Position numbers and translations under genes: made by a program. Shown piece after piece: positions 40,478-46,430 of a stretch of DNA of 64,000 nt. Under the pieces are notes generated by a model. That model was not told where the DNA came from. It made no database searches and saw only the letters and a program-made list of their open reading frames with translations. Position 1 is the stretch's first letter; each line of letters starts with the position of its first letter. This DNA is from Apricaphanius iberus. Lineage: Eukaryota; Chordata; Actinopteri; Cyprinodontiformes; Aphaniidae. The DNA lies in NCBI GenBank assembly GCA_028564705.1, contig JAPXFQ010001964.1:558001-622000 (forward strand). The letters run 5' to 3'.

Positions 40478-43400
40478 AAATTTTGGATGAATGAGAATTT
40501 ATATTTAAAAAATTGATTAATAAATATAAAAGAATAAATAAATATATGAGAAATGAAAATGTTATGATAAAGTCCTGGCAGAGCTTACTGTAAAACAAAG
40601 TAATATACAAAACCTTCCTGGCTTGTAGTCACTTTATAGATGGTGAACAGGTCAACAGGACATCAGCAAAAAACACGCAGACAGAACTGGGAAAGAAAAG
40701 GATGCAGAAAAAAATTCCAAATATCTTGGATCTATCAGCAATTCCTTCATTGCTCTGGTTGCAGGTCTGCATCAATGAGGCCCAACCGAATGTCAAGGAC
40801 TTCATGCAATCCACTGGGATTCCTTACATAGAAACTTTGAACTGATTGGAATGTCTGTATAATTGTATTGAAATGACTTTTGTTGTAAAGCTGCCTGAGA
40901 TGACATCTGTTGTGAATTGGCGCTGTATTAAAAACATGTAATTGAATTCATTTTTGTAGCAATGGACAGGATTTTTTTTAAAATCTCTATCAGCAGCAGA
41001 TATGGACCTCCTCAGAGAAAATCTGGTCTGTTTCAGCTTGAAACAGGAGGCAGAAACCCAGCCAAGCATTTCTTTTTTCAGTCTAATGAACACAGACTAC
41101 TGACAGAAAGTCGGTAGAATTCTGGCATAATTAGAGTCTTCTTCCTCATATTCTGTTTCAGCCTAACAAGCTCTGAAAACACAAATAATCAGCAAAGCAG
41201 CCGAGAGACAACAGAGAAGTTTTATCCTTCACTAGTTTATATGGAGTGATGGATGGACGGATGACTAAATAGACAGATGGATGACTAAATGGACAGGTGG
41301 ATGGATGGATGGATGATGTTCCTCTTTAACCAGGAGACATAACTGTTGGTGCTGTTCCATTTGCATATTTTTAAAGTTTTAAACAAAGTTTCGCCATAAT
41401 CCTCCTGTGACGTCTGACCTTTTCTGCGTCCTGCTGCTGCCGTCTCTTCTCCTCAGCGGCCGCCCGGCGCTGCTGCTCCTTCCTCCTCTGCTGCTCCATC
41501 TTCCTCCCTCTCTCCTGGGCGCAGCGCTCCAGCTGCTGCTGGGCGCGCCGCTCCTTATCCTGCAGCGACAGCTCTGCTGGCAGAAAACAAACAACATTCA
41601 TTACTGCTATCGTGATTCTCCAGATGTTCAAAGATGTCTTACCTTTAATCAGTGGAAAAATTGTACAAAAGCTGATTTCTACTAGATCATTTTCTTAGAA
41701 AACTTCTGATAAATAATATCTGAGCAAATGTATAAATCTAAACTCCCTGACTTGATCTATATTTTTTCTTTATCTCCACCTGCTGGAGATTTGAGTGTAC
41801 CTTGTGTTTTCTGTCTGTCTTCTTGTCGTTCTTTAGATAAATTCAGCCGAGAGCCTTTAGAAAAGAAAAATTAGGACAAAGTGAAACGCCTCACCTGATA
41901 CTCTATTTATGCTGGCTCTGCATTTATTTGGTTTCAGATTAGCTTGGATTTGAATAATCAAGTCATTTGAACCTAAAATAAAATCAGTTAAAACCATTTC
42001 CCTCTCAGTTAAACAACCAAAAAATGGATGGTTTAGAGCAAACATCAGTTAGGTCTGAGCTGGATGTTTTACCTGTAGGACTGGAAGGTGACTGAGCAGG
42101 AGAAGCATTCCGTCTGCTGTGTAGCGGTGCAGCAGGAGGAACCAAAGCTGGGATTCCAGACACAAACATGTGAGATTAAGTTAACATTGAATCCCAGAAG
42201 AGGTTAAAAAATTTGCATCGCCATCGACACGTCGAGGTTGGGGTCAAGGGTCAGGCTGAGCTGTGGTGACTCCGGCCTACATTACGTCTTTCAGACTGAC
42301 TAGGAATCAGCCGTCAGCCGACAGATGGAGGCGTCTAAAAACAGATCCTCAGCGCTGTCATCAGATATTCAGATATATGCAGATCTCAGCTTAGTCCTGC
42401 ATCGAGCTCAGTGCTCAGTCTACTTTAACTAACCACAGGATCAAATTACATAACAGTGAATTATTTACATAATTACTGTGATAAAACAAAAGCTTCTTAA
42501 TAACCGGATAAGCTGCTTTACAGAAACAAAACCAGTTATCATTTACGCTGTTTAGAAATCAGACAAACAGTATGACCACCAGAGTAGGATGAGCAATACA
42601 TAAATTATATTTATTCATGAAGATTCAATTTTTGGAATATCAAGAAAATAATTTCACAAAAAATGGATGGATGGATGAATGGATGGGTTTCTCTAGTTCA
42701 GTGTGATGTCTTCCCACCCAAAGCCTCCCATCTGGTTTCTTCTCCAAGAAGACAAATAAAAGCAAGTTTTAATAGATATTTTCTGTCATTTGTAGTTTCT
42801 TTTTAAGAATAGAAAGGGAAAAATTAACCAATTTATATAAAAAACTTGAATTTAACGTTAAATAAAAAAGGTTTTATATTTAATGCACATTGCCCAGCCC
42901 TTTAAGTTTGCTAAAAATAAATCTTTAAATCAAAAATAACCTCCTGATGCCTTCAAATATTACCAGGGAGAGTTAAATATGAACAAAACAGTGATTTGTT
43001 TTATATTGTGTTCAACCAATATGAAAAGTATTACCACAATAACACCTTGATGTCTGTTGTCGCGAATTGTGATCAAACCGTTTCCACTCCAAATGCAATT
43101 AAAATACCTTCCGTTAGTCTCCACTACCAGTTGATGCGTTTCCAACACACGCCTAGGAACCTTTTGTAAGCATTAGTTTCTTGTAGGAACGGTCAATGAC
43201 GGTCAAAGCACCATCCATTTCCGTTATGTTGTATGAGACAAAAATATGTACAGGCTTACTGTATACTTTTATCACTACCACGAAGGAGTGGAGTACCTTT
43301 GATGACTATTTTTGAAGATAATAGATGAATTCGGTGTGATGGTAAATAGCCCTTTGGATGGTGTTGAACACCCAGACACATTTTCTTTAGAAACTGCCAT

Positions 43401-44852
43401 TCTAAAAATCTACACCATAGTTTATGTGAACAGTAAATACCATAACATGCTGGATGTGACTCGTCATACTTGAGATGGGAACAGGGGCTTTTTTTTACAA
43501 TTTCCTTACCATAGATACCTTTTGTGGATCATTTGCATCATACCTATCTATTTTATGTTCCATGGTCAAATTAACTTCCTCAACTTAATTTAGCATCTAC
43601 ATGAAAGCGAAAACACAAGTGATTTTTTTTAAATAACTGGAAATGATTCAGGCGTCAAGGGGATAAAGTTTTTTTTTTCCATATCACCCAGCTCTACAGC
43701 GGACAGTTTGTTAGCTAGTCCCTCTTTTGGCACCGTAACAACCCTGAATTCGTTGAGAGACTCCACCAGATCCCTGAACCTTTGATGTGGTATGTTGACA
43801 CCAAGATATCGGCAGAAGCTTCTTTAGGTCCTGTAAATTGTGCGAGGGGGCCTCAGGAGACAGGATCAACACCTCAAACCACCCCTGAGTAATCAGGTAG
43901 AGGATGCATCTGCATGCCAGCAGGCCTGGAGCTACGCAACGCTGTACTTAACAAGCTGCTATCTACTGTATATTATGACATATTTCTTCTAAAAGAAACA
44001 GAAATAACTTCAAGTTAAGCTCCAGTAGGTGGTCTGCTGGATCAAACCACATGAACCAGCTTTTCCTCCCAACATGCACCAGCGAACCTTGACTCCTCTG
44101 TCCACTCCTGTTCCTTCCCTGGACCAGACAGGTCTTTAGAAATACACTGACGACTCTGCGGTCGTCAGGCGTATCAGAGATGGAGAAGTAGCTAACCACT
44201 GAGAGCTGATGGACCATTTTGTATCATGGAGTTGAATCAGTCGTCTTGTGATTAATTACAGAAGAGACAGGGAGAAGTCAAAGAGATCCTTCCTGCCCAC
44301 ATCCATCAGCATCTGAGACGACTTTTTAAAGAATTACATGGGCTAACTTTTAACATTTAATTTCCCTTGAGCATGACGATCCCTCGCAGAGCTTATCATC
44401 CATCCATTACAACCTAAACTCTAAACCACTTTTCCTCTTCAGCTTTGATGACAAAATGTCCACTTGGCTCCCATCACTGTTAATTATTTCACCAGACATG
44501 GTCATAATGTTATGCCTGATTTGTTTAGACCTATATGTATATTTTAAAAGTATATACCAACCTACTTCATAATTACCAGTGTTTTCCAACCTAAATGTGG
44601 TTTTCAGATAGGCTACTAATTCCGAACATCTACACAATAAACAGAGCTGGAAATGATTTAGTCTCTGCTACTGTCGCGGATTCATTAAAACACTACGGAA
44701 ATAAATACTACGCACGAATATTTGGTTAATTCATTATAGTAAAAAATATTTATAAACTCAAATATAATAAACCCGCCGGAAAAAATAACACATTTAAATC
44801 CCATTTTCCCCTTACCGGTCATGTCAACGCTCCTCGGAACCGCCTGGGCCAT
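6645..44852 (-). CDS. map7d2: MAP7 domain-containing protein 2-like (whole gene, 16 coding exons)
   Basis: Microtubule-associated protein of the ensconsin/MAP7 family. Family members bind the microtubule lattice through an N-terminal basic helix and recruit or activate kinesin-1 through a second coiled coil. Coding exons, in transcript order: 44852-44816, 42147-42073, 41854-41801, 41576-41419, 33695-33542, 31655-31566, 26122-26036, 24469-24372, 20456-20383, 20311-20097, 19011-18873, 16390-16210, 14497-14393, 13079-13016, 9980-9842, 6912-6645. All borders are AG/GT, all phases match, and the total is 1,938 nt (645 aa plus TGA). Seen in the sequence: N-terminal helix at about residues 40-125, a Ser/Pro/Arg linker at 160-350, a second Glu/Arg coiled coil at 355-505 ending [11 protein letters not shown], and a tail containing VQSMDV and SPVSRDE. 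From memory of the human paralogues, VQSMDV/SPVS and the NKNL near the C terminus favour MAP7D2 over MAP7 or MAP7D1. A lineage-specific duplicate (a/b) cannot be decided here. Confidence 0.88.
6913..9841. other. map7d2 last intron (repeat-derived, no gene)
   Basis: 2.9 kb intron. Contains an (ATA)n run at 7609-7638 and decayed repeat DNA. At 8640-8820 two nearly identical blocks (GGGTTTGAGGC, CACTAGG) occur about 110 bp apart, suggesting a small duplication. No conserved coding sequence seen. Confidence 0.5.
7609..7638. repeat. (ATA)n microsatellite
   Basis: About ten ATA trinucleotide units. Confidence 0.9.
9842..9980 (-). CDS. map7d2: map7d2 exon 15
   Basis: 139 nt, phase 1 to phase 2. 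Encodes an acidic stretch ([15 protein letters not shown]), then [12 protein letters not shown] and [13 protein letters not shown]. The EEVQSMDVS motif split across the next intron is characteristic of MAP7D2. Acceptor CGTTTTTACAG, donor GTCAG|GTAAAT. Confidence 0.9.
11345..11886. mobile_element. hAT-like non-autonomous element with CCGGCCCAAAG ends
   Basis: Left end CCGGCCCAAAGTCTTATGGG, right end the inverse of CCGGCCCAAAGCATGGGTGA. The 11-bp outer arms are identical and a GGGGCC block follows both. About 0.54 kb, AT-rich interior, no transposase frame. The interior at 11680-11840 is similar in reverse to 57430-57600. Confidence 0.55.
12009..12893. mobile_element. Decayed TATCGATA-rich inverted-repeat element
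   Basis: Begins TAGGGAGCTGTATCGG and ends TATCGATATTTTCTTACATC, giving imperfect inverted ends of the TAGGGATGTxxxGATA type. The same family occurs reversed at 29980-30384 (shared ACTAGATCTAGT neighbourhood and CACAATGAATAG-like blocks). An internal insertion at about 12110-12570, absent from the second copy, carries most of the extra length. Confidence 0.5.
13016..13079 (-). CDS. map7d2: map7d2 exon 14 ([11 protein letters not shown] motif)
   Basis: 64 nt, phase 0 to phase 1. Encodes [20 protein letters not shown]. The [10 protein letters not shown] motif closes the second coiled coil and is nearly invariant across MAP7, MAP7D1 and MAP7D2. Acceptor TTTCTTTCCCAG, donor TTGG|GTAAAC. Confidence 0.92.
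13180..14251. mobile_element. MITE with 30-bp near-perfect terminal inverted repeats
   Basis: Both ends begin GCCCCATTTCCACTAG and continue into CCAGTACGGTAC. Over the outer 30 bp there is one mismatch (GGGCC versus GTGCC). 1.07 kb, with an AT-rich interior and no transposase frame. It sits in the intron between map7d2 exons 13 and 14, about 100 bp from exon 14 and 140 bp from exon 13. Confidence 0.75.
14393..14497 (-). CDS. map7d2: map7d2 exon 13 (coiled coil)
   Basis: 105 nt, phase 0 to phase 0, so removable without a frameshift. Encodes [35 protein letters not shown]. Continues the second coiled coil and matches the family segment just before the [13 protein letters not shown] motif. Acceptor TATTCTTTTCAG, donor AAGAAG|GTACCA. 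Confidence 0.92.
14498..16209. other. map7d2 intron with LINE tail fragment
   Basis: 1.7 kb. Around 14990-15180 (plus strand) a frame reads [14 protein letters not shown] and [11 protein letters not shown], resembling the C-terminal end of a non-LTR retrotransposon polyprotein. The rest is non-coding. Confidence 0.4.
16210..16390 (-). CDS. map7d2: map7d2 exon 12 (coiled coil)
   Basis: 181 nt, phase 2 to phase 0. Encodes [19 protein letters not shown] and about 40 more Glu/Arg/Gln residues, ending [13 protein letters not shown]. Almost uninterrupted charged helix of the kinesin-interacting coiled coil. Acceptor TTTTCTTCAG, donor GAGAG|GTCAGC. The other strand shows a Leu-rich open frame that is only its shadow. 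Confidence 0.9.
16391..18872. other. map7d2 intron, no gene
   Basis: 2.5 kb of AT-rich DNA. Contains the inverted-repeat element at 17215-17935. No conserved coding sequence. Confidence 0.45.
17215..17935. mobile_element. Long inverted-repeat element
   Basis: Arms 17215-17285 and 17860-17935 are inverted, diverged copies: both contain GGTTCC...GAGGGCG(C/A)TC, then CATGA and TCTATGGAGC. 0.7 kb, no transposase frame. The family is unknown to me. Confidence 0.5.
18873..19011 (-). CDS. map7d2: map7d2 exon 11 (start of second coiled coil)
   Basis: 139 nt, phase 1 to phase 2. Encodes [12 protein letters not shown], then the family signature [17 protein letters not shown] and [17 protein letters not shown]. 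The GTTD(A/P/R)EEA(T/S)RLLAE(K/R)RR block opens the second coiled coil in all MAP7 paralogues, so this exon fixes the family assignment. The IQKEQEE continuation is closest to MAP7D2. Acceptor CCACCTAG, donor GAG|GTGAGC. Confidence 0.92.
19012..20096. other. map7d2 intron, AT-rich with (ATA/AAT) runs
   Basis: 1.1 kb. From 19700 to 20090 the sequence is dominated by AATAAT/ACAATAA units, with AAATCAGTGTAAATA recurring several times (near 19936, 20016, 20051). This is a degenerate tandem array. No coding sequence. Confidence 0.5.
20097..20311 (-). CDS. map7d2: map7d2 exon 10 (Pro/Ser/Gly linker)
   Basis: 215 nt, phase 2 to phase 1. Contains [18 protein letters not shown] followed by the Lys-rich [15 protein letters not shown]. 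Similar in place and composition to the Pro-rich, Lys-rich linker before the second coiled coil. The acceptor is TCCCTACAG. Two donors in the same phase are visible: GCAG|GTTAGA at 20097 and the stronger ATCA|GTAAGT at 20127. The shorter version would lack ten residues ([14 protein letters not shown]). Confidence 0.78.
20383..20456 (-). CDS. map7d2: map7d2 exon 9
   Basis: 74 nt, phase 0 to phase 2. Encodes [18 protein letters not shown] and ends TASKR. Acceptor GACCCACAG, donor AGCG|GTACGT. Basic linker rich in Ser/Thr. It is separated from exon 10 by only a 71-nt intron. Confidence 0.7.
21494..21728 (+). repeat. Dispersed fish repeat (TAAATGGACTGAATTTATAT type)
   Basis: Starts GGTAAATGGACTGAATTTAT and runs through AAAGTGCTTTACACTGGAGC and TGCCTTGCCCAGGGGCAC to GCTGAGCCACAGTCGCCC. 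I recognise this as a very common teleost interspersed repeat (SINE-like or LINE 3' tail). The Harbinger-like tract beside it (21750-21900) is separate. Confidence 0.6.
21905..22440 (+). repeat. Non-LTR retrotransposon 3' fragment and tRNA-like tail
   Basis: Opens with CACCAAAGTATGTTGAAGAC (same sequence type near 14790) and continues with a decayed CR1/L2-like reading frame. It ends with GGGAATCTAACCCAGGACCT and GCTGCGCCACCGTG, a tail common to fish SINEs and LINEs. Confidence 0.5.
22495..23925. mobile_element. 1.4 kb element with inverted ends
   Basis: The near-left arm contains GCAAAAAGTGAAGCCAAC, and the inverse of the right arm contains GCAAAAATGAAGCCAAC. The right end passes into TCTATTTATATATACAGTCT. 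CpG-bearing, no transposase frame. It could be a MITE or a solo repeat with internal rearrangement. Confidence 0.45.
24372..24469 (-). CDS. map7d2: map7d2 exon 8
   Basis: 98 nt, phase 1 to phase 0. Encodes [18 protein letters not shown] and ends KARTPT. Basic Ser/Pro linker with a CAA/AAC run giving four Asn. The acceptor is CGTCGAACAG and the donor ACG|GTCAGC. Supported by splice signals and phase more than by conserved sequence. Confidence 0.65.
24470..26035. other. map7d2 intron with purine tract
   Basis: 1.6 kb, dominated by the purine-rich tract at 25220-25750 (separate entry). No coding sequence. Confidence 0.5.
25220..25750 (+). repeat. Purine-rich (A/G) low-complexity tract
   Basis: About 530 bp in which the plus strand is almost entirely A and G (GAAAAAAGGAAAAGAAG-like), with sparse T and C. 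Similar 80-100 bp segments recur (AAAATAGAAAAAAGAAAAG near 25449 and 25600; AAGTAAAGAATGACAAGAA near 25550 and 25672), so it arose at least partly by tandem duplication. It produces long Phe/Leu-only open frames on the minus strand that are not genes. Confidence 0.85.
26036..26122 (-). CDS. map7d2: map7d2 exon 7 (Ser-rich conserved block)
   Basis: 87 nt, phase 1 to phase 1. Encodes [20 protein letters not shown] and ALNSPER, colinear with the family block reading LSTSTM...NKRLSSS...SPDR. The acceptor is GGTAG and the donor GAGAG|GTGAGC. This is the clearest linker exon and anchors the reading frame of the weaker exons beside it. Confidence 0.85.
27427..28010. mobile_element. hAT-like element, copy 1 of 2 in window
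   Basis: Starts GGGCTGGGTGT, followed by AGAATCGAT repeats and CTGATCCAGTTCGATATA, and ends CCAATTTTTTCAACACAGCA. The opening GGCTGGGTG and closing CACAGC(C) form short inverted ends. A second, diverged, same-orientation copy lies at 62961-63339. Confidence 0.6.
29980..30384. mobile_element. TAGGGATGT-ended inverted-repeat element
   Basis: Begins TAGGGATGTCGATATTTTGC and ends with the inverse AATATACATCCCTA. 0.4 kb, non-coding, and related in reverse orientation to 12009-12893. Confidence 0.6.
30619..31150. repeat. About 120-bp AT-rich tandem array, 4-5 copies
   Basis: A core reading CAATGGAATTTATTAAA followed by ACAAAATAATGATAA recurs at 30619, 30738, 30855, 30993 and 31119 (spacings 119, 117, 138, 126). 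Each core is followed by an A-rich patch and then TTTATTTTCTCTATTTATT. Divergence is considerable, so the array is old. It lies in a map7d2 intron. Confidence 0.8.
31566..31655 (-). CDS. map7d2: map7d2 exon 6
   Basis: 90 nt, phase 1 to phase 1. Encodes NPKTPP, then [18 protein letters not shown], and ends GQRRN. It lies where human MAP7D2 has the short spacer after the Trp-Gly motif. The acceptor has a good pyrimidine tract (CGCCTGCTGCCCAG) and the donor is AACG|GTACAG. Conservation is weak; the call rests on splice signals and phase. It could be skipped, because the exons on both sides are also phase 1. Confidence 0.6.
31656..33541. other. map7d2 intron between exons 5 and 6
   Basis: 1.9 kb. 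Includes a (CA)n run at 31703-31724. GC content rises toward 33.2-33.5 kb next to the CpG-rich exon 5. No other supported exon. Confidence 0.45.
33542..33695 (-). CDS. map7d2: map7d2 exon 5 (end of first helix, Trp-Gly motif)
   Basis: 154 nt, phase 0 to phase 1. Starts [11 protein letters not shown] and ends [14 protein letters not shown], matching the family ERLEAMMRR and KxxWSWGG blocks. Between them sits an unusual Gly/Arg-rich stretch encoded by GGC/GGA runs in place of the usual ERSQQLEQ-like helix, probably a local expansion. The acceptor is AACGAG|CAG, or the following CAG (33692). The donor GAAG|GTGAGT is strong. The exon lies in a CpG-dense block. Confidence 0.82.
33542..33794 (-). 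CDS. map7d2: Candidate alternative first exon of map7d2 (internal promoter)
   Basis: Open frame from ATG at 33794 (context GCCATGG, close to ideal) through [19 protein letters not shown] and onward, without a stop, into exon 5 in the correct frame, ending at the exon 5 donor. The surroundings (about 33540-33900) are by far the most CpG-dense DNA in the window, with GA-rich DNA further upstream at 33900-33960, as at many vertebrate promoters. An isoform starting here would lack most of the N-terminal microtubule-binding helix but keep the second coiled coil and tail. A donor-like GTAAGA also follows the codons for SDGS, so a spliced form is possible. This is inference without transcript support. 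Confidence 0.4.
34344..34706. mobile_element. hAT-like MITE
   Basis: Left end CAGGAATGCAACGATACC. The inverse of the right end is TAGGGATGCACCGATACTGG. Interior has repeated GCCGATAC. 0.36 kb, non-coding. The ends match the common fish hAT type (CAGGGATGC.ACGATAC). Confidence 0.65.
35641..35690. repeat. (TA)n microsatellite
   Basis: About 50 bp of TA units with one interruption. Confidence 0.95.
36180..37722 (-). mobile_element. Penelope-like retroelement, 5'-truncated, with snap-back ends
   Basis: Flanked on both sides by CCAGATATGAAG (36168-36179 and 37723-37734), a 12-bp target duplication. The ends carry an inverted repeat of about 67 bp: GGTTATCTCAAGGAAATT on the left (36208 onward) and its inverse on the right (to 37724), nearly identical throughout up to AGACGTTTCAC. 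On the minus strand the body encodes the C-terminal part of a reverse transcriptase plus a GIY-YIG endonuclease. Terminal-repeat pieces in opposite orientation are typical of Penelope elements. Confidence 0.88.
36819..37673 (-). CDS. Penelope-like reverse transcriptase/GIY-YIG fragment
   Basis: 284-codon frame. The first dozen codons come from the terminal repeat. Genuine protein starts near [13 protein letters not shown]. Landmarks: [12 protein letters not shown] (the RT catalytic YxDD), SFLDCVV, then a linker rich in Lys/Glu, [38 protein letters not shown] (GIY-YIG family YAI...LYIG core) and a terminal Gln/His/Arg stretch. The N-terminal two thirds of the RT are missing, so this copy cannot reverse-transcribe, but the remaining frame is unbroken, suggesting recent insertion. 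Confidence 0.85.
   Translation of the reverse strand: MEDVSPLIQEANLYMEEVECRALNSFEGITPSHWFRYIDDTWVKIKTKEVQAFTEHINSVDRNIKFTREDVKDNSWSFLDCVVQRRKDRRLHIGVYRKPPHTDQYLLFDSHHPLEHKLSVIRTLQHRADNIPTSSQAQGEERKHVRDTLTTCGYPSWTFVKTAANSRRKANKVVEKEKENKRNNVVIPYVSGISEKLRRIFNKHSIHVHFKPSNTLRQRLVHPKDRTPHTHKSNLVYAIQCNEECKDLYIGETKQPLYKRMAQHRRANSSGMDSAVHLQSVMVT
38204..39345 (+). mobile_element. Kolobok-like DNA transposon, internally deleted
   Basis: Exactly flanked by TTAA on both sides (38200-38203 and 39346-39349). Termini are AGGAGACATATCATGG on the left and, inverted from the right, AGGAGATATATCATGC. TTAA duplication and AGG termini are the hallmark of the Kolobok superfamily (piggyBac shares TTAA but has CCC ends). 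It carries a THAP-type exon (next entry) but no DDE transposase domain within its 1.14 kb. Confidence 0.75.
38494..38788 (+). CDS. THAP-type zinc-finger exon of the transposon
   Basis: ATG-initiated frame [16 protein letters not shown]. The zinc ligands fit C-x4-C, then 39 residues, then C-x2-H ([11 protein letters not shown]), with the usual Pro (HRPP) and Trp (LRSAWLNF) of THAP DNA-binding domains and a downstream GSVPCL resembling the AVPTIF box. The frame runs to a good donor, AAAGCG|GTAAGC, so it looks like the first exon of a transposase. The following exons are not in the element. Confidence 0.7.
40434..40479. repeat. (GAAA)n microsatellite
   Basis: About eleven GAAA tetranucleotides, plus strand. 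Confidence 0.95.
40840..40955 (+). repeat. Dispersed 3'-tail repeat copy
   Basis: Contains GTTGTAAAGCTGCCTGAGAT, GACATCTGTTGTGAATTGGC and GCTGTATTAAAA. The same tail type occurs at 51440-51517, 53945-53998 and, inverted, at 50531-50603. Confidence 0.6.
41248..41316. repeat. GGAT/GACT simple repeat
   Basis: Imperfect run of GGATGGAC, GGATGACTAAAT and GGATGGATGG units. Confidence 0.8.
41419..41576 (-). CDS. map7d2: map7d2 exon 4 (MAP7 N-terminal helix)
   Basis: 158 nt, phase 1 to phase 0. Arg/Glu/Gln-rich helix with [20 protein letters not shown] and [15 protein letters not shown], colinear with the first coiled coil of the MAP7 family that lies on the microtubule. The 5' border is a NAGNAG acceptor (CCAGCAG). 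Using the second AG would start the exon at 41573 and drop one residue. The donor is AAAAG|GTCAGA. Confidence 0.88.
41801..41854 (-). CDS. map7d2: map7d2 exon 3 (start of microtubule-binding helix)
   Basis: A 54-nt micro-exon, phase 1 to phase 1. Encodes [17 protein letters not shown], matching the family start of the MAP7 helix (ERQRLAKERREER type). The acceptor is TTTTCTAAAG and the donor CAAG|GTACAC. It was too short to show up as an open frame and was found by asking which intervening sequence carried the missing KERREER-like motif. Confidence 0.82.
42073..42147 (-). CDS. map7d2: map7d2 exon 2
   Basis: 75 nt, phase 1 to phase 1. Encodes a low-complexity Pro/Ser/Ala segment containing [17 protein letters not shown]. 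The acceptor follows a pyrimidine-rich stretch ending CCCAG and the donor is ACAG|GTAAAA. It corresponds to the variable, probably disordered N-terminal leader of MAP7 proteins. Confidence 0.75.
42148..44815. other. map7d2 intron 1, nothing recognised
   Basis: 2.7 kb of AT-rich sequence without conserved coding frames. A moderately GC-rich patch at 43680-44180 has an 84-codon minus-strand open frame (43963-44217) that I do not recognise and do not call. Confidence 0.4.
44816..44852 (-). CDS. map7d2: map7d2 exon 1 (start codon)
   Basis: Encodes [12 protein letters not shown] plus the first base of a split codon, then a donor G|GTAAGG. The ATG lies in GAGATGG, an acceptable initiation context. 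The exon is short and not conserved enough to prove by itself. It is chosen because it gives a start codon with the phase-1 donor that exon 2 requires, and because the DNA just upstream (44853-45000) is GC-richer and 5'-UTR-like. Confidence 0.7.
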
Positions 44853-45000
44853 CTCGTAATTTTACCACAGGATCCAGAGACAGTCGCAGCGGCTCCGGTT
44901 CCGTTCTACCGACACAGTGACTCAGAGAAAATAAGGAGGATGGGACACAGATGCTGGGAGAGGAGCGAGTGGTAGAGGAGGGAGGGGTTGCTGTCAAACA
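44853..45000 (-). promoter_or_regulatory. Probable 5' UTR/promoter-proximal region of map7d2
   Basis: GC-richer sequence directly upstream of the first coding exon, in an otherwise AT-rich area, with scattered CpGs and a GA/CT-rich strand bias. No TATA box or clear initiator is visible, so the transcription start is not placed. Confidence 0.35.
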
Positions 45001-45140
45001 TTTAACTCCATTTAAACCCTTATAAAACATTAGATCTTAATATTGTAACCACACTCGAGGTTTCTTATCTTAGCCGAAAAAAGCTATCTGTTCAAACTTA
45101 AGCTAACCGTTCAAAACTAAGATAGTTTGTTTTTTTATTT

Positions 45141-45147
45141 TTTATGT

Positions 45148-45217
<70 letters not shown>
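45141..45217. repeat. Poly(A)-(TA)n microsatellite
   Basis: Sixteen or so A residues running into about 58 bp of TA units, upstream of map7d2 exon 1. Confidence 0.95.
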
Positions 45218-45219
45218 CA

Positions 45220-46430
45220 CTGAGATATAATTATTATGGGCATTTTTAGCTAATAAAATAAAGATAACGTCGACCATCTTAGACCAAATACAGGGGGGAA
45301 TCGTATTTTTAAAATTACATTCCGACAGTTTCGAACCTTTGATCGCTTCACCATTTGGCTAATTTACATATTAATGCGCCAGCTCATGCGGCACTGCGTC
45401 TCCTAGCAACCAGGTAGAAGAACTGCGTGGCCGGCGGAGGGATAAACCGTCGTTCTGCATGTGTAGAACATTAAAAAATTCATTCAGTGGTTATAACAGC
45501 AGCATAATGTTTTCATCCGACATAAAATGAAACCATCCATCCACCATTCCTTTCCTCCTCCCTCGTCTGTTCCCCTCCCGCGGCTGTCAAATTGGCTCGT
45601 GTCGGTGCACGCGTGCCAGGCACAAGCAGCCCTCCCGCTGCAACCCTTCTCTATCCTTCCCCCAGCAGCGGTGTTACGTCACAGTTATTACAAACTGAGC
45701 CTGGCAGCTGGAATATGGGTCAGCGCAGTTTTAGTTGCTTTACACACGCGTTTGGTGAATCACAACTGATGGCAGCGCTAAAAATAACTTGCAGAAGGTT
45801 GAAAAGAAGATACAGAAAATACGATACACGGAGAGAAAATAGACTCACAAGATTTGTGTGTGCGTATTTGTAACTTGTGTCAGCCTTTTTGTGTGTAACT
45901 TTGGGTACTTGCATGTGTAAAACATGATTTTTTGACCGTAAAATTAATTTTGTGTATAACTTAGGGTACTTGCAAGTGTTTGGTAAAATGTACACAGAAA
46001 TATAAAAATTACAAGTACAAAATCCATTTACAAGCGCACAATTTCAAATTACACTAACTTAAAACTAAGAATTCAAAACGGCTTATCCGTATGCAAATCA
46101 TTAAGTAGCTTACATATGCACCGATCACCTGAGACATACAGAAAAAAAAAAACTAGGTTTAGCCTACATACAGATCAAACTTAAAACTGAACGAAGGGTT
46201 TTGAGACTTGTCTGGAGATTTGTGTGTACATGATTTGTTTAAATACTGGTAGAATGTGTGGCCTCTGAGTATTCTTTGCTTTCACTCTAAACCTGCTGCT
46301 GATGTGAAAAAAATGATCAGGACTTTTTAAAGGTCCTGGCTCTAAAACAGAATTAAACTTTTTAAAATTGTTTAAATATATATGTATGGCCAGAACTTTG
46401 TGCCATAAAAAATTTGATTAATTTTAAGAA
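45220..46430. other. Intergenic, 5' side of map7d2
   Basis: A GC-richer segment at 45370-45720 contains several CpGs and may be regulatory, but no exon is supported. Three related ACTTGTGT/GGTACTTGCA blocks recur between 45870 and 45980, a small local duplication. Confidence 0.35.

Larger units (their letters stand above)
33795..41418. other. map7d2 intron 4 (7.7 kb) with nested mobile elements
   Basis: The largest intron. Contains a hAT-like element (34344-34706), a TA microsatellite (35641-35690), a Penelope-like element (36180-37722), a Kolobok-like element (38204-39345), a GAAA run (40434-40479) and a GGAT-type run (41248-41316). A GC-richer 39640-39870 segment has no supported gene. Confidence 0.6.

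Noticed and set aside
43963..44217. 84-codon minus-strand frame in map7d2 intron 1
   Set aside because: No recognisable domain, no splice context linking it to map7d2.
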